Part shown: in pieces, positions 1 to 11,850 of the stretch
How the letters are laid out: each line of letters starts with the position of its first letter
Numbering within the stretch: the stretch's first letter is position 1
NCBI GenBank assembly: GCA_015698045.1
Contig: BLAL01000285.1
Span: forward strand, 1,984,001-2,048,000
Source: Rhizophagus clarus
Lineage: Eukaryota > Glomeromycota > Glomeromycetes > Glomerales > Glomeraceae
DNA: 64,000 nucleotides
Direction of reading: 5' to 3'
Program-made: the position numbers and the translations under genes
The notes under the pieces: generated by a model
The model's input: the letters and a program-made list of their open reading frames with translations, nothing else
The model's database searches: none
Told to the model about the DNA's origin: nothing

Positions 1-1759
1 TTTTTTTTTTAAAAAAAAAAAAGATGAAAAAAATGAAAAAACGAAATTTTTTAAATGGAATAAAAAAAAATGAAAAAATGGAAAACTGAAATTTTTTTAA
101 ATGGAATTAGATTTTTTTTTCAATAAACTAAACAATATATACTTGTTAATGATATTATAATAATTATCACTAAATTAAAAAAAGGGATTAAAAAAAAGTC
201 TAATTAATAATATTACTCATTAATGATGCAATAAATTACTACTCTGATTGACCAAATTGAAATAAATCTTACTTATGTTACAATTTTACCTATAACTCAC
301 TCGTGTTAATATAATATTTATAATATACTGAACACCCGCAACTTACTCGCAACTCACCCATGACTCACCTGTGACTCACTCACAATATTACTTGATGTAA
401 AACACTATAATGTAATCATGAGGTTGATCAACAATTTAAAAATGATTAAATCAATTTCTCTCTATAAAATTTCTATAGACAAGTTACAAATTTGAACTTT
501 ATTATTTTACAAAAAGAATTTATTCCCTTAATGCTCTATCAACAGCAGCCTCAATATCAAATATATTCGAACCATGTTCAATAATTGGATGAGGTTCTAT
601 AACTTAAGTAACTTTAATTTGAATCATTTATATTGTTTCATTTTTCAATTTCTGTATCCTTTTAATTAGAAGTGTTTGGATTACTATTATCTTCTTCATC
701 ATCTTCACCATCATTATTGTCATAAAAATCATCATCTTCATTCTCATCAAAATCATCACGAACCTTAGCATTAGATAATACTTCTCATATTAATGAATGA
801 AAAACATTTTCTAGTACACCTACATAGGCATGTTTTAATTTTCATTGGGCATTTGTAATGTAATGTGTATAAAGCTTGGCGACCTTTTTTTCCAATAAAA
901 GTAAAATAATTCCAAACTCCTTTTGGTTTTCTGCCTGGTACTTTATTTTATTTTTGCATAATTATGGAACTGCTGGTATTTTGCTTTGAACTACACTCAT
1001 TTTTATTTAACAAAGAATATAAAGACAGATAAAAACGTGAAAGACAAAAAACCAAAAAAATGGAGGATTAAGCAAAACCACATCCCCTAAAAAGAAGTCA
1101 TGTGAATAAATTATATTTGTTAAAATCATCAAGATTTAAGCAAAAAGCACATTCTTTAAAATGTGTTAAATATTTGCAAATACGCCTGTCATAATACAAT
1201 ACATTTGTTAAAATACAATACATCATTACATTAAAAAAAATTCCAAATATATTGTTCTTTAACCAATTAGATAACGTGTATAGTAAATTTTATTTGATTT
1301 TCCAGTAAAACATTAAATATGTTAAGCACGTTTAGACTGATTATCAGTTAAATTAGTCTCTATAACTCTTTATCGCTACCATAACTCTTTATCTAATATA
1401 TTAAAATAATTTGTAAATTTGCGAGATTTGCCTAGTTATATTGTATGCTAAAAAGTAGATGATGGCAAAGTTATCAAATTAGTGATGATATTTGACATTA
1501 ATTTCCAGTAAAATGTAATATTGTAATGCATATTAAGTCACATTTAAATTGATTATTAGTTAAATTAACCATTGATTCTCATAGCCAGTTCTATTTATTA
1601 ATGAATGCGTGTATTTACATGTCTGATTAATTTATTAAATTTATTAATTTGTACTTCCTTAACTATGTACTATCATTTTACAATAAAATTTGAAAATCTA
1701 ATATAAATTGAATCATTGAATCAACACTTTTTATCATTAAATTTGATGCGTTAATTAGC
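1..1759. other. AT-rich intergenic sequence, no gene recognised
   Basis: This stretch is A/T-rich with homopolymer runs at its left edge. I see no open frame of useful length, no family motif and no clear repeat boundary. A short acidic-codon-rich tract near 660-780 on the minus strand (GAT/GAA codons) may be the remnant of an acidic protein tail, but nothing flanks it that would identify a gene. Confidence 0.5.
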
Positions 1760-2340
1760 ATGAGTTTCAAATGTCCTATATGTATACGAACATTTAATCA
1801 ACATTTTGCATATACTCAATATTCTCAAAAATGCTTAAAAATATGTAGAAATAGAAATAGAAGTAGATAAAGATAAAGATAAAAATAATGAAGAAAAATA
1901 TAGCAGTGAAATGGATATTTTAGATTATTCTTTTTAAACTTTTAAGCTAAAAAGTTCAGTAATACTAACTCATTTGGCTTATAATTTTAGTTGGAAGATG
2001 ATAATAATGATGTACAAAACATGTCATTTGACAGTATCAAAAGTGTACAAAGCAATTTAATATCAGAAAATATACTAGATTTATTTGAAGAGCCTGAAAT
2101 TTCTGAAAAATCTGAAAATTCTAATTCTACAAATTACACAAAATTTCCTAATGATGCTTATAAAGATCTAATATTATTAGTAACAAACCATAAATTAAAC
2201 AATAAAGTTGCTAATGAAATAATACGCTTTTTAATAAACATTCAAATCTTACAGAATCTCCATTACCAAAAAACATTGAGCAAGGATGAACATATATGAA
2301 TAATATGAAGTTTTCTAATTTAAAATTTAATAAAGTTCTC
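1760..2340 (+). pseudogene. 5' piece of a Plavaka/KDZ-like transposase gene
   Basis: An ATG at 1760 opens a short zinc-finger-like segment (MSFKCPICIRTF, with paired cysteines and downstream His/Cys). It is followed by an acidic stretch, an apparent intron ending TTTTAG at about 1990, and an exon from 1991 with the segment YKDLILLVTNHKLNN. From memory this order (small Cys finger, acidic spacer, this helical segment) is that of fungal Plavaka-type transposases. The gene is broken. A stop follows the zinc finger at 1868. The frame shifts at a T-run near 2228, and the other frame then continues as NLTESPLPKNIEQG, followed by an in-frame TGA where the family has Trp. Coding similarity fades after about 2335. 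The likely 3' half lies at 8744-12327, so intervening repeats appear to have split one gene. The family assignment is from recall only. Confidence 0.5.
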
Positions 2341-2814
2341 ATACATATCAGCGGATTTATTTCATTGTCTAAATATGTTAAATTTTATTATACAATGTAT
2401 TATAAAAGTTAAAGATATGCAATATAGTGATCTAAAAAAAATGCGTACAATTTTTAAAAGTGCAATTCAGCACAATTTTAATTTTGGCCAGAATTAACAT
2501 AATTTCGGCTAGATTTAATATACCGTAACTGGTAATATGATAGTAATGATAATTAGTTAAACAAAAAAGAAAAAAAACTTTAACACCACAATCATTAAAT
2601 CTATAATTACAAAAACAATTTCACACTTAATAATTTGTTGAATAATAATTAATATCACTATAAATTAATAAAAAGGAAATTGTATGAAAAAAACTATATT
2701 TTAATTCAAAGAAAAAAAATTACACCACAATGTATACATGATTTTATAAAAAAATTAAGCTACAATTGCATAATTTTAATTGTAATATTAATGTTATAAT
2801 GCTGTATTAATTGC
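2341..2814. other. AT-rich spacer
   Basis: No gene, repeat boundary or motif that I can support. Probably decayed Plavaka-type intron or exon sequence or insertion remnants. Confidence 0.4.
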
Positions 2815-3560
2815 AAATGCACTGCAATATATAAGAAAAAATGGAAAATACAGTAAGAAAGAACAAAGGAAAGAAGAGATAAATGAAAAGGGATAAAGGG
2901 AAGTAAAGATGATCAAAGAGAAATGAGGAAGGAACAAAAAAGGTAAAGGATAGTGAAAAAGAATGAATGAAACAAAAAAAGAATGAAAATGAATGAGAAA
3001 ATGAAAGGGGAATGAAAAGGAATAAAGAGAATGAAAAAAAAATAAAAGGAATGAAAAAAGCAAATGGCAAATGAAAAAAAATAAGAGAAATGAAAGAGAA
3101 TGAAAGGAAGCAAAGGAGGAATGAAAATCAATAAACAGAATAAAAAAAAGCAACAAAAGAAGTTAAAGATCAATGAAAGAAACTAAAGATCATTGAAAAG
3201 AGACCAAAGATCAATGAAAGAAACGAAAAAAGTAATGAAAGAAACCAAGGATCAATGAAAAAAACAAAAAAAAAGTAACGAAAGAAATCAAAGATCAATG
3301 AAATAAACCAAAAAAGCAATAAAAGAAACAATGATGAAAGGAATAAAAGATCAATAAAAGGAATAACGAAAGAACCATAAAAGATCAATGAAAGAACCAT
3401 GAAAAGAAACGAAAGGAATAATGAAAAAAAGAAACAAAAAAACTACGAAAAGAAGAGAAATAAAGGGGAAAAAAATGAAAGAAAAGCCAGAACACCCACC
3501 CATAGAAAAAAAAGAAAGAAAACAGTTAATATCATCTTAAAGGAAAAATAAAACAACAAG
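2815..3560 (+). repeat. Polypurine tract (GAAA/AATGAAAGG-type low complexity)
   Basis: About 750 bases are almost free of pyrimidines on the plus strand apart from scattered T. Degenerate units such as AATGAAAGGAA, GATCAATGAAAGAAACC and AGAAAAGAA recur. Long minus-strand open frames here (Phe/Leu/Ser-rich) are composition artefacts. A similar strand-asymmetric tract, with pyrimidines on the plus strand, lies beside another micro-exon-like array at 60975-61190, so the pairing of such a tract with these arrays may not be accidental. Confidence 0.7.
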
Positions 3561-3790
3561 AGAAGAGTCATAAGAGACTTACTTGAATTTTCACTCATAT
3601 GGTACACATTTAAAAAGACAAAAAGTTTAGTAAAAGAACAAGGGAAAGAATGAAAAGAAAACAAAAAAAAGGAGAAGAAATTAAAACTCACCTTGAATTT
3701 CTGAAATGGATAAAAACAGCCACGCCTAAAAAAAAGAACAAGTTAATAAAAGCAAAAAAAACTTACCCGTTACAGTATTTAATCCTGAAG
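3561..3790 (-). repeat. Micro-exon-like units with splice signals
   Basis: On the minus strand at least two short blocks are bounded by exact splice-type signals. One (about 3692-3725) follows a T-rich tract ending TTTTAG and is followed by GTGAGT; it ends ATTTCAGAAATTCAAG. The other (about 3582-3615) ends GAAAATTCAAG and is followed by GTAAGTC. The shared 3' end (ATTCAAG before the donor) shows they are related units. They are about 34 nt, too short to judge coding potential. Confidence 0.5.
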
Positions 3791-3834
3791 CTAAAGGTAA
3801 CACCATTAAATAAAAAATTTAAATTGTGATTTAT

Positions 3835-4030
3835 AATTTTTGAAAAAAAAATTATTTTTTTATTTTTTTTAAAAAAAAATTTCCTTATCATAAAACAAAT
3901 GATTTTTTATTTTTTTAAAAAAAAATTTCCCTTAAAAAAAAAAATGATTTTTTATTTTTTAAAAAAAAATTTCCCTTAAAAAAATTTCACTTAAAAAAAA
4001 ACAATATATTTTTTAAAAAAAATTTTCCTT
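3835..4030. repeat. A/T-run tandem low-complexity repeat
   Basis: About four degenerate copies of a unit made of ATTTTTTATTTTT, then AAAAAAAATTTCCC, lie in tandem. It separates the minus-strand micro-exon units from the plus-strand array starting near 4290. Confidence 0.6.
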
Positions 4031-4289
4031 CCGCCAAAATAAAAATCTGAAGTCTGAACAAAACTACTAGTATTGATTATCTATTTATAACATAAAAGGC
4101 AATATCGCTTACCATTTACGATAAGCTTATCTCATGAGTTGATATAAAAAAGGAATATGTTATATATCATATGCACTTTATCTAGTTTTTGAACCAGTAT
4201 AACCAGTATTATGATCCGATTATTTGGGTAAACAGGTTTTTTTTTTGAATTTATTACATTTAGATAAAAAACAATTTAAAAAAATAATT

Positions 4290-6075
4290 ATTTTTTTTTT
4301 TCTTTTTTGTAGTATTACCAGATGAAAAGCATGACTGGACTATTGAAATTAAGGTAAGGGAGGGTTGGGATGGTATTTTTCGTTGTTATTTTTTTAATTA
4401 ATTATTTATTTATTTTTTTTTCTTTTTGTAGTGTTGCCAGACGAAAAATGTGACCAGACTTTTGGAATTAAGGTAAGGAAGGGTTGGGGGAAGTGTTTTT
4501 TGTTGGTTTTTTTATTTAATTAATTATTTTTTTCTTTTTTATAGTGTTGCCAGACAAAAAACATGACCAGACTTTTGGAATTAAGGTAAGGAGATGTTTT
4601 TCGTTAGTTTTTTTATTTAATTAATTAATTATTATTATTTTTTTTCTTTTTTGTAGTGATGCTGAACGAAAAGCATGACCAGACTATTGGAATTAAGGTA
4701 CGGGAGTTTTGAGTGGTGTTTTTTGTTTAATTAATTAATTATTTATTTGTTTGTTTTTTCTTTTTTGTAGTATTGTCAGACGAAAAGCATGACCGGACTA
4801 TTGGAATTAAAGTAAGCCAGGGTTGGGAGAGATGTTTTTTGTTGGTTTTTTTAATTAATTAATTAATTATTTGTTTTTTTTCTTTTTTGTAATGTTGCCA
4901 GATGAAAAGCATGACCGGACTATTGGAATTAAGGTAAGAGAGAATTGAGGAGGTGTTTTTTGTTGGTTTTTTTTTAATTAATTGATTAATTATGTTTTTT
5001 TTTCTTTTTTGTAATGTTACCATGCGAAAAACATGACCAGACTATTGGAATTAAGGTAAGGGAGGGTTGTGGTGGTGTTTTTTGTTTAATTAATTAATTA
5101 TTTGTTTGTTTATTTTTTCTTTTTTTATAGTGTTGCCAGACAAAAAGCATGACCGGACTATTGGAATTAAGGTAAGGGAGGGTTAGGGTGGTGTTTTTTG
5201 TTATTTTTTTTTAATTAATTAATTATTTATTTGCTTTTTTTTTCTTTTTTGTAGTGTTGTGTTGCCAGATGAAAAGCATGACCAGATTTTTGGAATTAAG
5301 GACAATTAAGATAAGGGAGGGTTGGGGAGGTGTTTTTCATTATTTTTTTTTAATTAATTAATTATTTATTTGTTTTTTTTTCTTTTTTGTAGTGTTGTGT
5401 TGCCAGATGAAAAGCACAACTGGACTTTTGGAATTAAGGATCCTTAAGGTAAGAGAAGGTTGGGGAGGTGTTTATTGTTGTTTTTTTTTAATTAATTAAT
5501 TATTTATTTGGTTTTTTTTCTTTTTTGTAGTGTTGCCAGACGAAAAGCATAACTGGACTTTTGGAATTAAGAACAATTAAGGTAAGAGAGGGTTGGGGAG
5601 GTGTTTTTCATTGTTTTTTTAATTAATTATTAATTTTTTTTTTTTTGTAGTGTTACCAGATGAAAAGCATGACTGGACTTTTGGAATTAAGGACAATTAA
5701 GGTAAGGGAGAGTTGGGGGAGGTATTTTTCGTTGGTTTTTTTTATTTAATTAATTAAATTATTTTTTTTCTTTCTTTTTTGTAGTGTTACCAGATGAAAA
5801 GCTTAACCAGACTTTTGGAATTAAGGACAATTAAGGTAAGGGAGGGTTGGGGTGGTGTTTTTCATTATTTTTTTAATTAATTATTAATTTTTTTTTTTGT
5901 AGTGTTACCAGACGAAAAGCATGACTGGACTTTTGAAATTAAGGACAATTAAGGTAAGGGAGGGTTAGGTGGTGTTTTTCGTTAGTTTTTATTTAATTAA
6001 TTAATTATTTATTTTTTTTTTTTCTTTTTCATAGTGTTGTCGGACAAAAAGCATGACCAGATTTCACAATTTAAT
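4290..6075 (+). repeat. Tandem array of about 15 micro-exon/intron modules
   Basis: Fifteen related units lie head to tail with a period of about 113-130 bp. Each has a T-rich tract, an acceptor-like GTAG or ATAG, a 41-56 nt conserved block beginning TGTTGCCAGACGAAAAGC and ending TTTGGAATTAAG, and a donor-like GTAAGGGAGG. The first block is 4313-4353 (41 nt) and the last begins at 6035. Blocks from about 5270 onwards carry a 10-nt 3' extension ending GGACAATTAAG, and two near 5260-5440 also carry a 5' TGTTG duplication. Two units (near 4890 and 5010) have lost the acceptor AG, reading GTAA. Spacers are about 70-78 nt, the size of a normal fungal intron. The 41-nt form is not a multiple of three, so inclusion would shift frame, while the 51-nt form keeps frame. 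Whether this is transcribed and spliced is unknown. Confidence 0.75.
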
Positions 6076-6281
6076 ATTTTGACATTATTAAAATGATTTG
6101 TTAAATAACTTTTATAAAAGAATTCTGTGGCTTTCATATATTGTGTATTTAAAAAAAATTATCCTTTTATTAAATGATCATAGGGCCATTAGTGTTCTGA
6201 ATCTAATGATATAACTTTTACTATTCTGTTTTACCAAGTTTTACCAAATGTAAAATAAAATAAAAGTATATCGATTATAAT

Positions 6282-6431
6282 ATGACTTATCTGCAGCAAA
6301 TGGAATTCCTTGAGACGCGGGTATGTTGTTTCTTTGAGAAGAATATCGGAATTGACTTTAAGAAACGTTCTAACGTTTCTTCTTTTTTAATTTTTGTAGG
6401 TGATAAGTTCTCTGGGCTTATTGAGATACAG
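6282..6431 (+). other. Possible two-exon gene fragment
   Basis: An ATG-led block 6282-6320 (MTYLQQMEFLETR) ends at a GTATGT donor. A 79-nt intron-like segment with a CTAAC branch-like motif and a TTTTTGTAG acceptor follows, then a 32-nt block 6400-6431 ending in CAG before GTATAT. It sits just downstream of the array ending near 6075 and has the same exon-size style, so it may be its last, diverged module. No protein family recognised. Confidence 0.3.
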
Positions 6432-6554
6432 GTATATTATTTTTGTAAAAAGGCGGCGTTCGCAAGGCTCTGTAACAATGATCATCTATTTAAAAGTCAA
6501 AGCTTTCGTACTGGTGGATTTAAATATTATGAGATTTCAATGTTGGTTAAATGA

Positions 6555-7205
6555 GTTTTAAAATCATCGTCAGTAAATGATATAAAGGAAGATTCTCTGT
6601 CTCTATATTTTAAAAACAATTTTTAAAATTAAAAATTATTGAAAGATAATGAAAATTTTGGTTATTTCTTTATTTTTAAAATTCTTTAAATATGATGGCA
6701 AATTTATATGAAACCCAGTTATTTTTGCTGCCTTATTTAATTATTTTACATTAATAAAAAGCTTTTGGAGAATAAATAATACCATTAATAACTGCAAATA
6801 ACTACAATTGTATTCATAAAACTTTTATTTGCAACTGGTGTAAAAAGTGATGGGTTCTTAAAATAGTTGATGGGTTATAAAAAGTTATTATTATTTTAAT
6901 TTTTAAGTATGAGTTGTAAAAAATTTTTTTATTTTCTGATTATTCTACATAAGATTGATAAGATGAATGTATAACACAATCGTATTTTGCACTGTTTACT
7001 AATTTTTTATTAAAAATTCTTAATTTAAGCTAATTCCAAGGATCGGTGCATATGTATGAGAATAAAGATTATTTTCTTTACCATCAAAATCTAATATAAT
7101 GTATTAATAATATCTTAGCTGTTCCTGACATAACAAAATTTTGCACTATCTTACAAAAATGATAAGGTAAATAAATAAAGATTAGTTGATTCAATAATTT
7201 AAAAA
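6555..7205. other. AT-rich spacer
   Basis: No coding frame, repeat or boundary that I can support in this stretch. Confidence 0.4.
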
Positions 7206-7223
7206 ATAATATTTATTTTGATA

Positions 7224-8670
7224 GAACTCTTCCCTGAAACCGTCATGACCATTTTTTATTGAAAAAATATTTTTTATTTTTTTCCTATAGGCTGACTGTT
7301 AGAAGGCCAACAGTCCCTACACCCTCCCTCCTTTATTTAAAAATACACTTTAAAGCACTAGACTTGGTTGTCATATGTGCTAAATGAATATTTTCAGGGT
7401 TTTTTGAATTTTCAATATTCCTTCATCAGTGGCAGTGGTGGTAACAAAGTAACTGAGATAATACATTTGGGAAGAAAACTATACTACAGATTAAGGTTAG
7501 GCGAGAATACACTTTGAGGATTTACCCAATCTACATCTCATCAATTAGACAAGTTTTCGATTCAAAGAACCTACATTTTTATTTTTTCTTTACCCTTTTT
7601 TCCCTTTGGGCATTTCTGGAAAAAAAATACTTTTTGGTTTACTTCTACCTAATGATTGGCCTGTCACATGACTAACATAAGAGGCTTTTTTGTTTGGTTC
7701 AATTATAGAATAATCTGCAGCCTAACATTTGGAATTTTCTGATTCGTCAGATAATAGTAAGAGATGATTTGCTCTGGTCTCATTGAGGTGATGATTCGCT
7801 CTGTCTTAGTAGAGTACACAAGTTGCGCAGCTTTCATTCTTTATCAGAATATTATTACAGAACCTCTGGACGCGTTTCTACCTTGAGTAGTGTAGACAGA
7901 TGATTCACTTGATACCATGGTGACTTTATATTGATGGAGAAAGGTCCCTACAATACTAGCTGTCTCTAAAAATCAAGACTGGTTCCAGACTTCTTACATC
8001 TTCTGGTAACAGAGGATGGCTAATTATACATTACACTCTTTTGATACATTTCTAGGTTTATTTACAATTAAATTCCTTTTTTTTTTTACAATCCCTAAAA
8101 ATTTTATGGTTTTTTTTTCTTTTTTGTAATTTGTTTTTGTTTTTATTTTTATTTTATTTTAACCGGGCTTTTGCATTGTGGCCCCTTTTTTTTTAAAAAA
8201 AAGTTTCTGAGTATTCTTTAAGTCTCAGCTGCATATCTTATTTCCCTAGCCTAGATATTATAATTTTTAACAATTTTAGTTACAGTTGAATTATTACATT
8301 TTTTTTTGTTGGTGGTGCTGGTGATAAAAGGTTGTTACAATTTTTCTTCCTTAATAGAAAATTAGGATCTAAGATCCAGCATAGTCTACTTGATGAAGCT
8401 TCTTCAGAAGAGGTGAAGTACTTTAATATACAGGACTGTAAGGGAATTTTACATGTGTTGTATTTATACAGCGGTATTTGTAGAGAACGTGGTAAATGTT
8501 AGTTGGGTCATCTGTCAGGAGCCAGTATCATAGTTTAGCTTTGTCATATCCGTAGTTAGTTATGGATATATAACCAAAACTTTACTGCAGACTAACTCGT
8601 TTGAGTATTTGTTGTAAATCTCTTTGTATTTTCTTCATCTTATCAATAAAAAATAAAAATAAAAATAAAA
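7224..8670 (+). mobile_element. Retroposed 1.45-kb insert (LINE-like 3' part)
   Basis: The insert is bounded by a perfect 18-bp direct repeat, ATAATATTTATTTTGATA, at 7206-7223 and 8671-8688. It ends in an A-rich simple tail (TAAAAA units). A long TSD plus a 3' A-rich tail is the signature of target-primed reverse transcription, as for non-LTR retrotransposons and their passengers. No long open frame is visible, so it is either a 5'-truncated LINE carrying mostly 3' untranslated sequence, or a non-coding retroposon. A third diverged copy of the target repeat follows at about 8700-8718. The body has mixed composition unlike the surrounding AT-rich arrays. Confidence 0.6.
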
Positions 8671-10869
8671 ATAATATTTATTTTGATATAAAAAAAAAAA
8701 TAATGTTTATTTTGATATATACTATATATTTATATTATTAATAGCATAATGAAGAAAGTATTTACAAAGAACAAAATACTGGAAAATAGTGGAAGACTAC
8801 GCAAAAATCCTTACCAACTAGTTTCAAATTATTATCGATTATCTTATATTCAGATGCAACAACTATAAATACATTGGAGAAAAATCAATTGCATCCAATA
8901 TATATTACATTAGATAATATTCCAATATGGCGTCATAATAAACAGGATGCAAAGCAACTTTTTGGATATTTACCAATTTTAGAAGCTGCAAATAAAGAAT
9001 TTGTTTGTAAAACCTTTCATAAATCTTTACGTTATTTACTTAAACCAATTATTCTGTTAAAAAATGGTATAGACCTTTGTGTAAATAATGAAAATATCTG
9101 GTTTTATTCTAGAGTTTCAACTATTATTGCAGATTGGCCAGAAACTGCAAGTTTTTGTTTAGTTTATAAATCTTCCAATTCAAGCCTTCCATGTTACTTT
9201 TGTTTAGTTAAAAAGAACAATCTTGCAAATATAGACTTATCATCTAATGATGTAATACCAAGAACTCATGATAAAATGCGTAAACATTTTGAAAATGATA
9301 CACAAAAATCTGTTTGCATAGAATCTGTGCCTAATTTTTTTTTGGGATTTGCCGTAAGTATACAAAAGCAGAAATAATTATAACATTATATATTTATATT
9401 AATTATAAAATATTTATATTATCAAAAAACATAAATATTTACTTGGTTACCGTTCCTGACAGAATGCACCATTTAGATTTGGGTTTATTTTATTATTAAA
9501 TTAATTTTACATGCGAGATCTTAAAATTGCAACACAATAATGGTAATAAATTAGTTGAGGAAGTAGATCGTCGTCTAGCAGCAATTCCACATTTTTTGAG
9601 CATTAAGATTTTTTCCAATGAGCTGCAGTCGATTGCAAGATTAAACGCTAATGAATACCAAAGTTTGATAAAAATCATGTTATTTGTTATTGATAATTTA
9701 TATGATGGAAATGATAAAAAAGTAGATAATTTTGTAAATAATGATGATCTTACAAAATTATACAAATATTGGAATGAAATGTATATTTTAAGTAGATCTG
9801 AAGAATTTAATAAAAACGACTTGGTGAAATTTAATGTATGTAATTAAAATTTTGGTAAAATTGAAGTATAAATTAACTAACATTTAAAATTTTAGGATGC
9901 AATATATAGATGGGCGCAAATATTTGTCAAGGCTTTTAAATTTATTTCTCCTTCTAATTTGAAGCTGCCTAAATTGCATTCGTGGGTATATCATATTGTT
10001 GACTCAATACGATTTTATGGCACAATAAATGGTTATACTACAGAGACTTACAAAAGTCTTCACAAGTATTTCATTAAAATACCCTATCAAATTAGTAATA
10101 AGAAAGATGTCAACCTTAGCTTTTACAAACTGTAAGTATTTGAAATTTATATATTATATATATTTTTTATTTAACTAAACTTAAAAATTAAATTAATAGA
10201 TAAAATGACAAGCAATATCTATTAGAATGTCTTAACAGTAAGTGAATTTAACAAAATTATCTCACACTTGCAAATTTTCTGCAAAGCTCTTTGAGTTCTC
10301 TTTACAAAATGCAAATACATTTTTTAAAAAAAATAAAAATTCTATAGATAATAAAATGCAGATTGGTTTCAGTAAATTTGTACGTTGTCTGGATTCATAT
10401 CTAGTTTTATTTGATGACTTTATGATAGTGATTAGATCTGAATATCTGTCTATCTGTATTTATCCAATCCGTGACTAAAAGGTTGGATACGAATAAGTTA
10501 TTACAGATATCCAGCTATCCTAAATTTATCTGTGTTATCTGTAAATACAGATAAATCCGTTATCTGTTATATGTAACAGATATTTTATGCTAAATAATCA
10601 TTTAAAAAAAATAATAAATTTTATAAAAATTCTAAACTGCCAAAACTGCATATAGTCTTGGCAATCTGATTTTTATATGATTTAGATCAGATTGGATAAT
10701 CTTTTTTTTAGAGTAGCCAAGTGTTAAAAAAATGGTTTTTAAACCGTTACCATAATATTTTATTTATTTTATTTTAAAAAAAATTTTTTTTTCATCAAAA
10801 CGGTTTTTTAAATTGTTTAATTTTATTTTTTTACTTTTTTTATTTTCCTCCTTTAGATATGGCTCCTGA

Positions 10870-11221
10870 CACAGGTCGAAATTAGTTAAATAGGGTATCA
10901 ATAGAGTATCAATAGGTTATCAATCGGCTATCAATAAGCTACCCTATTGGTAGCCTATTGAACTTGCACCATAATCTATCACCAATCGGGCAGGCTGATT
11001 GATAGCCAATTGATAACTTATTGATAACCTATTAGTATCCTATTGGTATTTTTATTAAATAGGGTATCAATAGGTTATCAATAGGTTATCAATCAGCCTG
11101 CCTGATTGGTGACGGATTATGGTGCAAGTTCAATAGGCTACCAATAGGGTAGCCTATTGATAGCCAATTGATAACCTATTGATACCCTATTGATACCCTA
11201 TTTAACTAATTTTGACCTGTG
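10870..11221. mobile_element. 352-bp foldback element, CACAGG ends, TSD TGA
   Basis: The sequence is almost entirely one hairpin: the left arm starting CACAGGTCGAAATTAG is mirrored by CTAATTTTGACCTGTG at the right, and the arms continue inward with repeated GGTATCAATAG/CTATTGATACC motifs. It is flanked by a 3-bp direct repeat, TGA (10867-10869 and 11222-11224). CACTA-superfamily elements make 3-bp duplications and have CAC-type ends. The 4.1-kb element at 56595-60722 shares the CACAGGTCGAA terminus, so the two belong to one family. Confidence 0.75.
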
Positions 11222-11279
11222 TGAAATTTGTGGAATAGTAAGTTGTGTTATGAATATAACAGTAATAGTTCTTTTAATA

Positions 11280-11850
11280 TAAGAACATTAACTAATATTC
11301 TTTTCTTTTTTTTTTGTGGAAATGGGCTTTTTTGTAATTGACACATGGTCCTTTGAAGTAATGTGAGGGGGAGAATGTTAAAGATTCTTTTTAATATAAG
11401 AACATTAACTAACATTTTTTCTTTTTATAGGCACGGACTAGCTTTTATTTTTAAAGAAAGTTCACCAGCTTGAGAATTTACTTGGCTTGGCTTAGCTCAG
11501 CTTACTTTGGCTTAAGCTAGATTTTTTTTTTTTCAAGCTGAGCTGGCTTATGTGAAACACTAGCTTATAATTTCCTTTTCATAGAGTCAGTTTGTTTCAA
11601 TTTCTCAATTTTGATATTTTATTTAAGAAGCAACTATTATTTATTTTTTTTTTACTTTTAGGATATTAGAGTCTTTGATAAACCTGGACTTGAAGATATA
11701 TAGTATGCATGAGAATTTTACTTAATTGCTTTAAAGAAATGTGTTAACATTTCTTTTTTTTTACTTTTAGAATACCAAATTCTTGGATGAACAGTACAAC
11801 ATCTTAAAGTATATTAATATGTACTGTATATCAATAATAAAGAAAACCTA
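11280..11850 (+). repeat. Micro-exon-like units (short array)
   Basis: Several blocks follow T-rich tracts ending TATAG or TTTTAG and lie near ACTAAC/ACTAAT branch-like motifs: about 11290-11380, 11430-11520, 11660-11710 and 11770-11830. Two of them contain a related core, TCTTTGATAAACCTGGACTT and TCTTGGATGAACAGTACAAC. Units are more diverged than in the 4290-6075 array. Non-coding by inspection. Confidence 0.45.

Noticed and set aside
2794..3691. Several overlapping Phe/Leu/Ser-rich minus-strand open frames
   Set aside because: They arise from the polypurine tract; multiple frames are open at once and the composition is that of the repeat.
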